NCBI GenBank assembly: GCA_040878395.1
Contig: JBBDMI010000005.1
Location: 80,851-144,850, forward strand
Reading direction: 5' to 3'
DNA length: 64,000 nucleotides
DNA from: Candidatus Dependentiae bacterium
GTDB taxonomy: Bacteria > Babelota > Babeliae > Babelales > Vermiphilaceae
In this document: positions 37,601-44,600 of the stretch, piece after piece
How the letters are laid out: each line of letters starts with the position of its first letter
Position numbering within the stretch: the first letter of the stretch is position 1
Position numbers and translations under genes: made by a program
Notes under the pieces: generated by a model
Databases searched by the model: none
Seen by the model: only the letters and a program-made list of their open reading frames with translations
What the model was told of the DNA's origin: nothing

Positions 37601-38775
37601 TGCTCATTCAGTTTTTTTTGGAGATCCTTTATTTGTTCATCATCAAAAAAATTTATAGCATCACCCGAGACAAGCATTCCTGTTGAAATATTATACAAAC
37701 CGGATACTTGAAATCCTTTATTTTTACGCAGATCATTAAAATAAAGCGCAATAGTCCAACTATCAAAACGTAATGCCGTTTCAACCACCGCAAATGCATC
37801 ATTAAAAAAAGAGTCCAACCTCCGGTGTGCTCCTGTTGGGCTTGAAAGCACTGTCCATGTCAAAGGTGGACCGATCAAACGTTTCAGACCCAAACTGCGT
37901 GAAAAGTCTGATGGCACAATTGTAGCTTCAATAGCAATCGGCACGACATCTTGTGACGCATTTTGTTGCCCCTTTTGCACATGCATAATCTCAGAATCCA
38001 CATTATTTACTAATAATTGGGATACTGTTTTTTCATCGTATGTATCCATATGCGCAGAAATCTTTAATGCTCGATTTGACTGCACTACATACAAAGCTAA
38101 AGGTAAGGTATCAAAAAATGAAAAAACAGTCTGCATAACATCTTCTGAGTTTAAAGGGCTCAGAAATTCTAATTGCTTATACAAGACTATATTGCGCAAT
38201 TCTCTTTGCGCTTCATGCTTACCGCGAATATATATCACCCGATCAGGATTTCTTGCCATCAAAGTGAGGATCACCGTTAATGTTTCAATATTATAAGCAG
38301 ACGAATTAATTACATTTCCGTTAAATACCAAATAACTATTGTCACTAATAATTAAATTTTCTGTTATAAGATTTAAGCGCACTAACTCTTGCAGGTCACG
38401 AACAAATGAATGCAATGCCCCGTCCAGATCTCCAAAAATTATAAATTTATTTTGCGGATCCGGAGTTATTTTTTGTACAAATGCACCCTTCATATTGCGC
38501 GCAATGCGTTCATCTGTAACCGTTTTGAGTAACTGCTCAAAAGTACTGACCAACTCAACGTCACGTTCAAAACCTAAATAAGAAAATAAACGTGAAAAAA
38601 TCGATTTTTTTTGTTGCTTATAAAAAGAGGTATAATCAGGATGCCTCCAATCATCATTATCAATTGAAGGGTATTCTTCATGATCTTTTGCATAAGTAAT
38701 AATATCTGACAATGAATCAAACTGAGCAGCTACATTAAAGGATAGCAATAAAATAATAGTATATATTTTTTTCAT
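31630..38775 (-). CDS. Giant exported protein: PPP-like domain plus five tandem PBP modules (second)
   Basis: 2381 residues. A signal peptide (IYTIILLLSFNVAAQF) and a PPP-like domain (to about residue 380) with partly kept motifs: GDLDG for GDxHG, GNVIN for GDxxDR, RGKHE for RGNHE. A coiled coil and five type-I PBP modules follow, beginning near 423, 812, 1199, 1615 and 2027, each opening with GSTLDLSKG or a close variant. The modules form a distinct subfamily from the 2317-aa protein, ending in TRxLSxxxWISKGDGSPW. Linkers are acidic and Pro-rich; the one before module 5 contains near-perfect tandem units (IQVEVPKIE with KPKD/ESKD). The gene follows the stand-alone PPP-like gene by 46 bp and the channel gene beyond it, so all three look co-transcribed. 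Confidence 0.8.
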   Translation of the reverse strand: MKKIYTIILLLSFNVAAQFDSLSDIITYAKDHEEYPSIDNDDWRHPDYTSFYKQQKKSIFSRLFSYLGFERDVELVSTFEQLLKTVTDERIARNMKGAFVQKITPDPQNKFIIFGDLDGALHSFVRDLQELVRLNLITENLIISDNSYLVFNGNVINSSAYNIETLTVILTLMARNPDRVIYIRGKHEAQRELRNIVLYKQLEFLSPLNSEDVMQTVFSFFDTLPLALYVVQSNRALKISAHMDTYDEKTVSQLLVNNVDSEIMHVQKGQQNASQDVVPIAIEATIVPSDFSRSLGLKRLIGPPLTWTVLSSPTGAHRRLDSFFNDAFAVVETALRFDSWTIALYFNDLRKNKGFQVSGLYNISTGMLVSGDAINFFDDEQIKDLQKKLNEQKDVLKKMEDECKEGGKEQKKEKTAAKNDDIAVQDGVLVLGSTLDLSKGFKDAGNNYKSSLVAAFNDVNEEGGVHGLEFRNVILDDHYEPKRARQNMLKLLNDIKTDIIFLPAGTPTLKASLDLIKDGKILALFPTAQSSIFRQPDLKYIINATVSYFEQGKALIDYVFKENKPKKVAVFYQNDDFGKDVLNGAKEAIKKYTTDAMVELPYSRNQVGFSEQKEVIVNEDPDVIIFASVPIAGLSFIKELGTNFLSQRRLLGISDMGEAEVQDFVKSKGLTFTHSSVWPSPRKSDLPLMKEFRTFAKNNNLEVSNSSLEAYVDAQIFFYLLKQIDGPINKENIIKAAENTKNVDFKGFKLNFNPQTRVLENSLWINPGDGSEWISIQVEVPETEDVPDSSVPDDSVPGDSVFSESDKKPSIAVRSDAIVLGNTSDFSKGLKAFAESLKSGIQLKVDQINKEGGIKGKILQMIYLDDEYSPQKALSNVETFIKEIKTDLLLLCLGTPTLNGYLDLIKKQEVLALFPYTGASAYRKPDLTNIIHYRPSYAQAMAEVAKYIAQNYEARRFVLFYQESIGTEPPDAIKKVLKENFDISDVLAISYVENDLDFSSKLQKIKDFNADAFAFIGPPISAQGLIRQIGVTELVGKKLFGLAALEEKSFKRFVKEKGLHFILPNIVPDAQKSDIPLAQEFRQATKNKAVKVDQAVFEAYLYTALTGYLLDQVEGEITKEKIIKMAEGLQNFDFKGILLTFDPQTRTLSNNIWINTDDGTPWKKIELERIEQVSEEEAKKEIGPKEKEKDSVGSREALGVKEDVIVFGSTLDLSKGIKKIGRAVRLGTEARLSRINEQGGVKGKRFQVVFLDDEYTPGLAQKNINTFLHEIKTDLTLNSLGTPTLVAYLNLVKEGKILVLFTPTGTALFRDPELTHIINFRVSYSQEIKATTDYMIKKYNAKKVVLFYQNDDFGLQTKEAARKVLEKNNISDVLEVPYNRNDVMFKKHVKTILEFKPDTIAFISTPIATQELMRQMGVTFLSDKHLYGTSDLSENSFQDFLKEKGITVLIPNTVPDPATSDIPIAQEFRKDAQKNDAPITGFAFEAYINTALIAYIIDQIEGDISIDAIIKAAESIKDVDFKGLKLNFNDNTRELSSQIWISKGDGSPWTEVAVEPEEIEAKVDKQEVAEVTPTDKKVEEKYETEVSESKELPSVVTPEQAEQAAIANKKPLLAVHKDKIIFGSTMDLEKGAKNQGKAIQQSLKIVAEQINQRGGIDGKQLEMLFLNDDYEPIKARANIDMLLNKDQTDLILSSPGTPTLEAYLDLVKNGTLLVLFPLMGSGICRHPQLKNVINFRISYAQEIKAATQYMIDQGAGRFVLFYQDDAFGKDLLKAARIALKKNNVSEVLELPYSRNNLSFNEQVKQIKAYKPDTIAFLSTAVASQGLIRQIGVKGLTGKRIYGNSDLGEVPFQSFIKSKGLKTYVPNVVPDPERSNIEIAQEFREAAKKESMSIDTVGFEAYINAFLAEYLLSKVDGQLTKEKIIKVAESIKDEDFKGLKLNFNPQTRELSYHMWLSKGDGSPWTKVEVKPEEKSDEEDIQVEEPKDMQVEVPKIEESKDIQVEVPKIEKPKDIKKVEMPKDDKPALGVSADKILFGSTLDLSKGVKDLGMAIKGGTNMFFNRLNGQGGIKGRQFQAIFLDDEYVPRLARDNIEKFLSEIKTQLILSPLGTPTLTGYLDLVKEGKVLVFFPTAGIRDPDLTHLIHFRASFAQEVIATTEYMIKEQQVQKLVVFYQNDDFGIPPKDAILNILKENSSVKHLEIPYNRNDVAFLRHVEQIKAFSPDAIALVVTPTAAKELIRILGVAFLSDKKVYSVSTLWEESFQKFLKQKGLHLFLTSVVPDPHTSDIEIVKEFRRDAKKANIPIDTAAFVAYINAALIVYIIENIKGEISVYNIIQTAQNIKNVDFKGLQLNFNDQTRELATQVWLSKGDGSPWIELKLNR
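32735..32865. repeat. In-frame tandem repeat coding for an acidic Pro-rich linker
   Basis: A unit of about 39-45 bp (minus-strand peptide IQVEVPKIE plus ESKD/KPKD) occurs two to three times, imperfect at the edges. It lengthens the linker between the fourth and fifth PBP modules of the 2381-aa protein. Confidence 0.7.
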
Positions 38776-38821
38776 TATTTTCTCATTTCTTTATCGACAA
38801 CGCCGCTTTATCTTTTTTTAC

Positions 38822-40147
38822 CTATTTAGCTGCTGCCGGACACATATCACGCAACTCTTGTTGTTTTTCAGCAACATTTTGCAGTTCTCGTTTTACTTGA
38901 ATAAATGAATCATCTACAACCTGAGATCTTTCAGTTTTAAAATCCCTCAAACCGGTAACCAAATTATACATTGCGACTTTTTTAAAACCAAGAAGTTCAC
39001 GAACATCTTGATTATATAAAGTAATCATCCATTCGTTTAATTTCTTTCCAATATCGAGCACTGCAAATGTATCAAAATAAAAATCCTGTAAATGCCTATA
39101 AGTTTCTGTTGGACTTGAAAGCATTGTCCAAGCCGTTGCACCTTTGTCTGCTTCCAATTGCGACAACCCCAATGTTGGACGATATGTGGTAGAACGACTT
39201 TCACCTTTTATAATAGCGCGCACATTGATCTTCTTTTCACCTGAGTTTATTTCATTGCTTAATTTAAAAGTAGCTACTTCTCTACCGCCACTTCTTTGAA
39301 AAAAACCACTAAAATTTTCCTCATCTAGTTCTGTTGAACTTCGATCAAAATGTGAAATGCGCACAATATTCATACTCTCTTCATCTTCTTGACCAATTAA
39401 ATACAAAGCAAGCGGTAACGTATTAAAAAATTTGCTTATTTTGGTACCGAGAGGAATTCCTTCATCAGAAACTGATGCCGCACGAATAATTAAGTTACGT
39501 TTAAGATTAAAATTTTTCCAATGTTCACGATCTTCATGATTACCGCGAATATAAAATACCTTATTTGGATTTCGATCCATTAGACGCATAATAACTGATA
39601 ATACTTCAAGAGAAAATGGCGATCGATCTATTGCATCACCATTAAACACAAAATATACATACGGTTTCATAATTTCAAAATGATCATTAATAACATTATT
39701 TATTTTTAATTCCACTAGCGTACGTATCAATGAATGAAATGCTCCTTGAAGATCACCCCAAATAATAAACGAGCTACCTTTTAAAGGATTCATTTTTAAA
39801 ATAAACCGTCCAATGTACCCATCATTCTCTCGTTCATTTACCACCTTAGAAAGCAACTCATCAAATCCCTGTATATGCCATAAAGGCCATGGTTTAATTT
39901 TAAATGTATACATGAATTCATCCAAACCTGTAGGCACCAACCGCTTTAAAAACTTACCATAATCTGGATTAGCCCAGGTAGTATTGTCAATAGGAGGATA
40001 CTCATCCAATTGCTCTGCATATTGTTGCGCTTCGGTTAATGTATTAAAAATATGGCTCGGTGAAGTATCAATAAAAATAGGCAAAAAATAGAATACACTG
40101 CTCAATAGGAATACCGATATTAATAAAAGGTATATTATTTGTTTCAT
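38822..40147 (-). CDS. Stand-alone exported PPP-family phosphatase-like protein
   Basis: 441 residues from the ATG at 40147, which begins the signal peptide (IIYLLLISVFLLSSVFYFLP) one base after the channel gene stops; a longer frame overlaps the channel gene. Of the five family members this keeps the PPP (PP1/PP2A/calcineurin-type) signature best: GDLQG at 131-135 (usual GDxHG, His replaced by Gln), GDAIDR at 170-175, RGNHED at 201-206, a late His in VRISHF, and LSSPTETY where PPP enzymes have FSAPNY. The usual RxH before that strand is not evident, so activity is uncertain. There is no PBP module; the C-terminal 40 residues form a short coiled coil. Its position between channel and giant receptor suggests a shared complex or signalling route. 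Confidence 0.8.
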   Translation of the reverse strand: MKQIIYLLLISVFLLSSVFYFLPIFIDTSPSHIFNTLTEAQQYAEQLDEYPPIDNTTWANPDYGKFLKRLVPTGLDEFMYTFKIKPWPLWHIQGFDELLSKVVNERENDGYIGRFILKMNPLKGSSFIIWGDLQGAFHSLIRTLVELKINNVINDHFEIMKPYVYFVFNGDAIDRSPFSLEVLSVIMRLMDRNPNKVFYIRGNHEDREHWKNFNLKRNLIIRAASVSDEGIPLGTKISKFFNTLPLALYLIGQEDEESMNIVRISHFDRSSTELDEENFSGFFQRSGGREVATFKLSNEINSGEKKINVRAIIKGESRSTTYRPTLGLSQLEADKGATAWTMLSSPTETYRHLQDFYFDTFAVLDIGKKLNEWMITLYNQDVRELLGFKKVAMYNLVTGLRDFKTERSQVVDDSFIQVKRELQNVAEKQQELRDMCPAAAK

Positions 40148-40148
40148 C

Positions 40149-41222
40149 TTAAACCCTAGCCCAAACGTATAACAAATAATACCACCAACCAATCAACAAT
40201 ACATGGAAAAATATTAATACCATTGCACGTAGTACTATCACCCATGGTTCAATCTTTCCATAAGTAATCATTACAATATTTAATAAAAATCCAATAAAAG
40301 CAAAAGTTAAAAAAAGAGAGAATATATGATCACTTAATAAAAAATAACCTGCAACCGGAGACATTCTTTGAATAACAAATCGATACGAAAGAATTGCAGT
40401 CACACTACCCAATGAAAGAGGCAAAACCAATCGACGCTCTTGAACAGCATCGAATGAAAAAGAAAAAATCCCAATAAAAAACATCAAAAATAGTGGTAAA
40501 AATATAAAGAATACCTGCGAAACTCCGGATCGCTCAAAATCCATTGAAAATATAACTTTTGGATTAAACACAACTTTACGTTTATCACTGGTATCCAAAT
40601 TCGCTTGTGAATATCCGGTTACCACATTATGCCCAACTACTCTCCAACCTGCTACAAAAATATCCTCGGATAAGGTGAAACCTGAAATATAAGATGAATA
40701 AACAATTTCACTTGGAGTAACAAATTTATTGATGAGCGATATAAATACTCTATGGTCATCAAGGGGGAAATATTCAAATGATAAGTTAGTGGTAAACTTT
40801 ACCGTAATATTATATTGCGCAAAAAATTTACCTTCAATAACCTTTGTGTCGGAGGTAGTTTTTTTTATAATTTCCCCTTTTTCAAATGAAAACTTTTCAA
40901 CTGTTTCTAAAGAAACAAGTGCAGGATCAAACTCAAACCAAATAATACCATCAAACATAAAACGATTATTTGTTAGATCAAATTCAGGAAAGTTAGTAAT
41001 ATGCAAACCAACCGCAACTTCAGTTGTGTTCCCACCCCACTCTTTTACTTTTTTTGGTGTAACAGAAAAAACTGCAGGACTAGGCTCAAACGATACAAAT
41101 CGCAAAAATGGCGTAACAGCAAATAATACAATCATAAATGATGTAATTATCAAAGCAACAATTTGATACTTAAGAGTCACGACTTCGGCAAAAAATTTCA
41201 GCACTCTATCGCGCATTACCAT
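40149..41222 (-). CDS. Pentameric ligand-gated ion channel (Cys-loop/GLIC-type) homologue
   Basis: 357 residues. A hydrophobic segment at about 17-40 serves as signal anchor or extra helix. The extracellular domain shows the family landmarks in order: VAVGLHITNFPEFDLTNNRF (69-88), GIIWFEFDP (92-100), FEYFPLDDHRVFISL (149-163, the place of the FPxD-containing Cys loop) and IFVAGWRV (188-195). There are no cysteines there, as usual for prokaryotic members. Four helices follow: M1 235-257, M2 262-284 (LVLPLSLGSVTAILSY, pore lining), M3 294-319 and M4 326-352, with a very short M3-M4 loop. SPVAGYFLLSDHIF between M2 and M3 is typical of bacterial homologues. It probably forms a homopentameric channel. 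First gene of the operon with the PPP-like and multi-PBP genes. Ion selectivity and ligand cannot be read from the sequence. Confidence 0.85.
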   Translation of the reverse strand: MVMRDRVLKFFAEVVTLKYQIVALIITSFMIVLFAVTPFLRFVSFEPSPAVFSVTPKKVKEWGGNTTEVAVGLHITNFPEFDLTNNRFMFDGIIWFEFDPALVSLETVEKFSFEKGEIIKKTTSDTKVIEGKFFAQYNITVKFTTNLSFEYFPLDDHRVFISLINKFVTPSEIVYSSYISGFTLSEDIFVAGWRVVGHNVVTGYSQANLDTSDKRKVVFNPKVIFSMDFERSGVSQVFFIFLPLFLMFFIGIFSFSFDAVQERRLVLPLSLGSVTAILSYRFVIQRMSPVAGYFLLSDHIFSLFLTFAFIGFLLNIVMITYGKIEPWVIVLRAMVLIFFHVLLIGWWYYLLYVWARV

Positions 41223-41244
41223 ATTTTTTTTCCTTTAACATCTC

Positions 41245-41261
41245 ATTGGTAGGTCACCAAT
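41245..41261. promoter_or_regulatory. Inverted repeat in the channel gene leader
   Basis: ATTGGT and ACCAAT flank a 5-base centre about 25 bp upstream of the channel start codon. It could be an operator or a short RNA hairpin. Confidence 0.35.
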
Positions 41262-41316
41262 AAGAATGATACGTATTACAAAACAAAGTCAATGGTACAT
41301 AGTAAATCTAAAAACT

Positions 41317-41332
41317 ATTGTCTAAAGACAAT
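41317..41332. promoter_or_regulatory. Operator-like palindrome between divergent genes
   Basis: ATTGTCT and AGACAAT are separated by AA in the region between the channel gene and the small plus-strand gene. This is a plausible binding site for a dimeric regulator of one or both genes. No regulator gene is adjacent. Confidence 0.35.
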
Positions 41333-41384
41333 TAAACGTTGTACTTTTTAATATATTATTCGCATATAAAAAAGGAGAGTTGAT

Positions 41385-41600
41385 ATGCTTAATTGCTGGG
41401 GATCAGTTTCAGGTCCATGTAAAGGAATATTACTTATCATAACCGGTACCATTTTACTCTTACATACTTTGGGGGTCTTAACACAAGGAATGGGAATAAT
41501 TATTATCATTATTTCTATTGCAATGCTTGGATATGGTTTTATATTGTGCGGTGGCCCACAAGTTATCCAAAAATTACTTAAACGCAAAAAACCTGAATAA
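41385..41600 (+). CDS. Small membrane protein with two hydrophobic segments
   Basis: 71 residues with an excellent ribosome-binding site (AAAAAGGAGAG). Two membrane segments (GILLIITGTILLLHTLGVL and GIIIIIISIAMLGYGFILC) are followed by a basic tail (KLLKRKKPE) that should stay in the cytoplasm. No named family is assigned. It is transcribed away from the channel gene and towards the MscS gene, with a hairpin at the junction. Confidence 0.75.
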   Translation: MLNCWGSVSGPCKGILLIITGTILLLHTLGVLTQGMGIIIIIISIAMLGYGFILCGGPQVIQKLLKRKKPE

Positions 41601-41609
41601 AAAATATTA

Positions 41610-41646
41610 AACGTGAATTTGTTTTTGCCATAGGCAAATTCACGTT
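41610..41646. terminator. Bidirectional terminator
   Basis: AACGTGAATTTG and CAAATTCACGTT form a perfect 12-bp stem between the convergent small membrane protein and MscS-family genes. It overlaps the end of the MscS-family gene. Confidence 0.65.
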
Positions 41647-44600
41647 ATTCTTTCATCTGCTCAGGTGTTGTTTCCGGCATTTCACCTTGCTCATATTGAC
41701 TTGCTTGATAGTTAACCATCAAACGAATTGGCAAGGCCATCTGCATTTTATTTTCACGTAAGGATTTCACGATTTGAAATCTAATACCACTAGCAATATC
41801 CCACTGATCAAGAGTATAATTTGAACTCACAAAACCACGCAACATGAACTCATAACCATTCGGACCAAAATCATCTAAGCGAATAATAGGTTTAGGATTT
41901 TTTAAAATATATGGACTCGTTTCCATTATGCGCTCAAATATTTCTTTTGCTTTTACCGGATCTTCTCTATAAGCCAACGTTACATATATATCATTACACG
42001 CAATAAAGCCTCTAATATAATTCCAGTTAACTATACTACGACTCGTAACATATGAATTAGGGACGATAACCATAGTACTATTCTTACGGCGTAAAACGAC
42101 TGAACGAGGTGTGATTTTTCTCACTACGCCAGCTACTTCTTCATCAATTTTAATATAATCACCAATCTTTATTGGACGCTGTACTAAAATCACAAAATAA
42201 GCAAAAAAATCTGCTGCCGGATCTTTAATTATAAAACCTAAACCAAATAATAATGCACCGAGCATTACATTTATTTGTGTTCCTAAACCAACAGCATTCA
42301 GTCCAAGTAGAATTGCAATTAACATTACCAAATAGCGCATCAAACTATTGACCGTATTTTGAACACCCGAATCTACAAGTAAGACATCAAATATACGGCT
42401 TAGTACAAAACGCTTAATTGCAACCGCAGCCAAAAAGCCGGCCAATACAAAAAAGATAAACTGCAAAACCGTATACATCGAGATAGGACTTTCAGTTTGT
42501 GAAAGCAATAACGGCGTTTGTAGCCAATTGATAATATCATTAAATTCTTTTATTTTTTGTAACTGTTCCGGCCATTGCCAAATTTTAGCGACAACAAGAG
42601 CTGCAATAAATACAAAGCTGAACAAAATGCCGATAATTGAAACACCATACCATGTCTTGGCAGCAGGAAAACGCTCTTTTACCAATTCTTGATCTGTATA
42701 AAAGAAAAATGCTGAGGACCAACGTTTAACCAATCCGTGGAGCCAAAATAAAACACCTATCAATAGAAATGTATATACAACACGTGAAAGGATAAATAAC
42801 ACTAGTCGACCAAATCCAACATAAGGATTCATCATTACAATAATCGTAATCAAAGCAATAAGGATAAAGTAATAGTAATGATCTACTTTATCACGAAGCC
42901 AAATCCATATATCATTAACACGCGGAATAAAACTAAGAACCAATTCCTTGGTGAGCATGAATATAACTGAAATTTGCAAAATAATAATATTAAGCGCTTT
43001 CAAGATATTAGGTAATTCTGATTTTGGATAGTTTGCCAAAATAAATGCTTCACGGAAAAAGAAAATAACAATAGTTGCATATATCAATGTAGAAAGACAA
43101 TTGATAAAACGAGTTATATATTCTTTTGTGATAAAGGTATAATTATGCGCAGCATTTCTAGAAACAAAATAATGAACATAACGATATGCAATATACAATA
43201 ACAACGGAATAGATGACAAATAAAAGATAATATATGGGTATGGATCAGGAATCACATAAAAATTTAATACCAAGAATAACGAAACCCAAAAAGTAATAAG
43301 CACAAAATAGCGTAGAATAAAGGCAATAAAATCAGCTAAAAATAAGAATAACCGCGGAAAACTTCTACCCTTAGCCCACATATAAAATGTGTCACGAACT
43401 CTTGGCAGAAAAATCCACAACAAGATAAGCAGACCAATCCACAAAATGATATAAACAACAAAATAGGCAAAACTATATTGCTCTTTAAAGAGCCCTTTAA
43501 CTTTATAAATCAATGAAGCAATATCAAAATGCATAACATATGAACGCACATCATAAATAAATGTTTCAAGATCAGGAACTACATTCTTTACTCCTTGCCA
43601 GGAAATTGCATCCTCAGGCCTGTCCCAAATAATGCTACGTGAGGAGGCTCGCAACTCTTCTATCGTGAATTTAATCTGTTGTTCAGTTTTTAATAACTTC
43701 AACACGGTATCGTTATAAATGCCACGTATTGCATTCAGACGTTTCACTTGCTGTTTGACTAAATCTTCGGATGCATTCAAAAGTTCAAGAGCCTGTGAAT
43801 ATTCTTTTATTTTATTCTTAAATAATACATCTTTTTGCTCTGTAATTTCTTGACGTTTTTGCGCAATATTATCCGAAGCTTTTTTCGCAGTGCCAAGCAA
43901 CATTTCAACGTTCGATTTTTTACTTTCTAATTGAGACAAATCTGCCATTATATCAGATAATTTAACTTCATATTTTTTAATTTCCTCAAAAATCTTTTCT
44001 TCTGATACAAATTTGCCGGCATACATTTTATAAAATGAAGATTTAATATCTGTTTCTATACGTTCTAATAATAATGTCTGATCTTTTAAATCAATTTGAG
44101 CTTCTAAATTTTCCAAACGCAACTTTGAAGCTCTAGCTGCTTCATTAGCACGAGCAACAGTTAAGAAAGCAATATAAGCAGCACTCGTTTGTTTTGGAAA
44201 TATCAACCAGCTGTCAAGCTCTTCGTTCAGTGGAATGTTATACTGCTTACTCAATGATACAACAGCTTCATTTTTTTCTGCTATATGCTGCTTAATTTCC
44301 TCTCTTTCAGGCTCATATGTGTCAATTTTTACCGCATTGAGCTCCTGCCTTTTTTTCTCAAGTTCATCACGAGCAAAAGCAACATCTGCCTCACTAATAC
44401 GAATTGAAGATTGCCTTATGCGTGTAAACAGCTCTTGTAGAATATTCAATTGCTGTTTTTCTAACTCAATCTTAATGCGTAAGAACTTGATACGCAGCTG
44501 CAATATTTTTAATTGCAGCTTATCAACATCTTTTTTGGTGCCTAATAATGCAAACTCTAAATTGGTCAGCTCACGTTTTTGCTGCACACTTAAATCAAAC

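Noticed and set aside
24571-38775. CRISPR or DNA-level repeat array
   Set aside because: The regular recurrence comes from protein modules of about 1.1-1.2 kb that are diverged at DNA level; there are no short identical repeats with spacers.
4040-38775. ABC amino-acid importer interpretation of the PBP genes
   Set aside because: No permease or ATPase gene is present anywhere in the window, and five modules per chain with a PPP-like fusion is not an importer layout.
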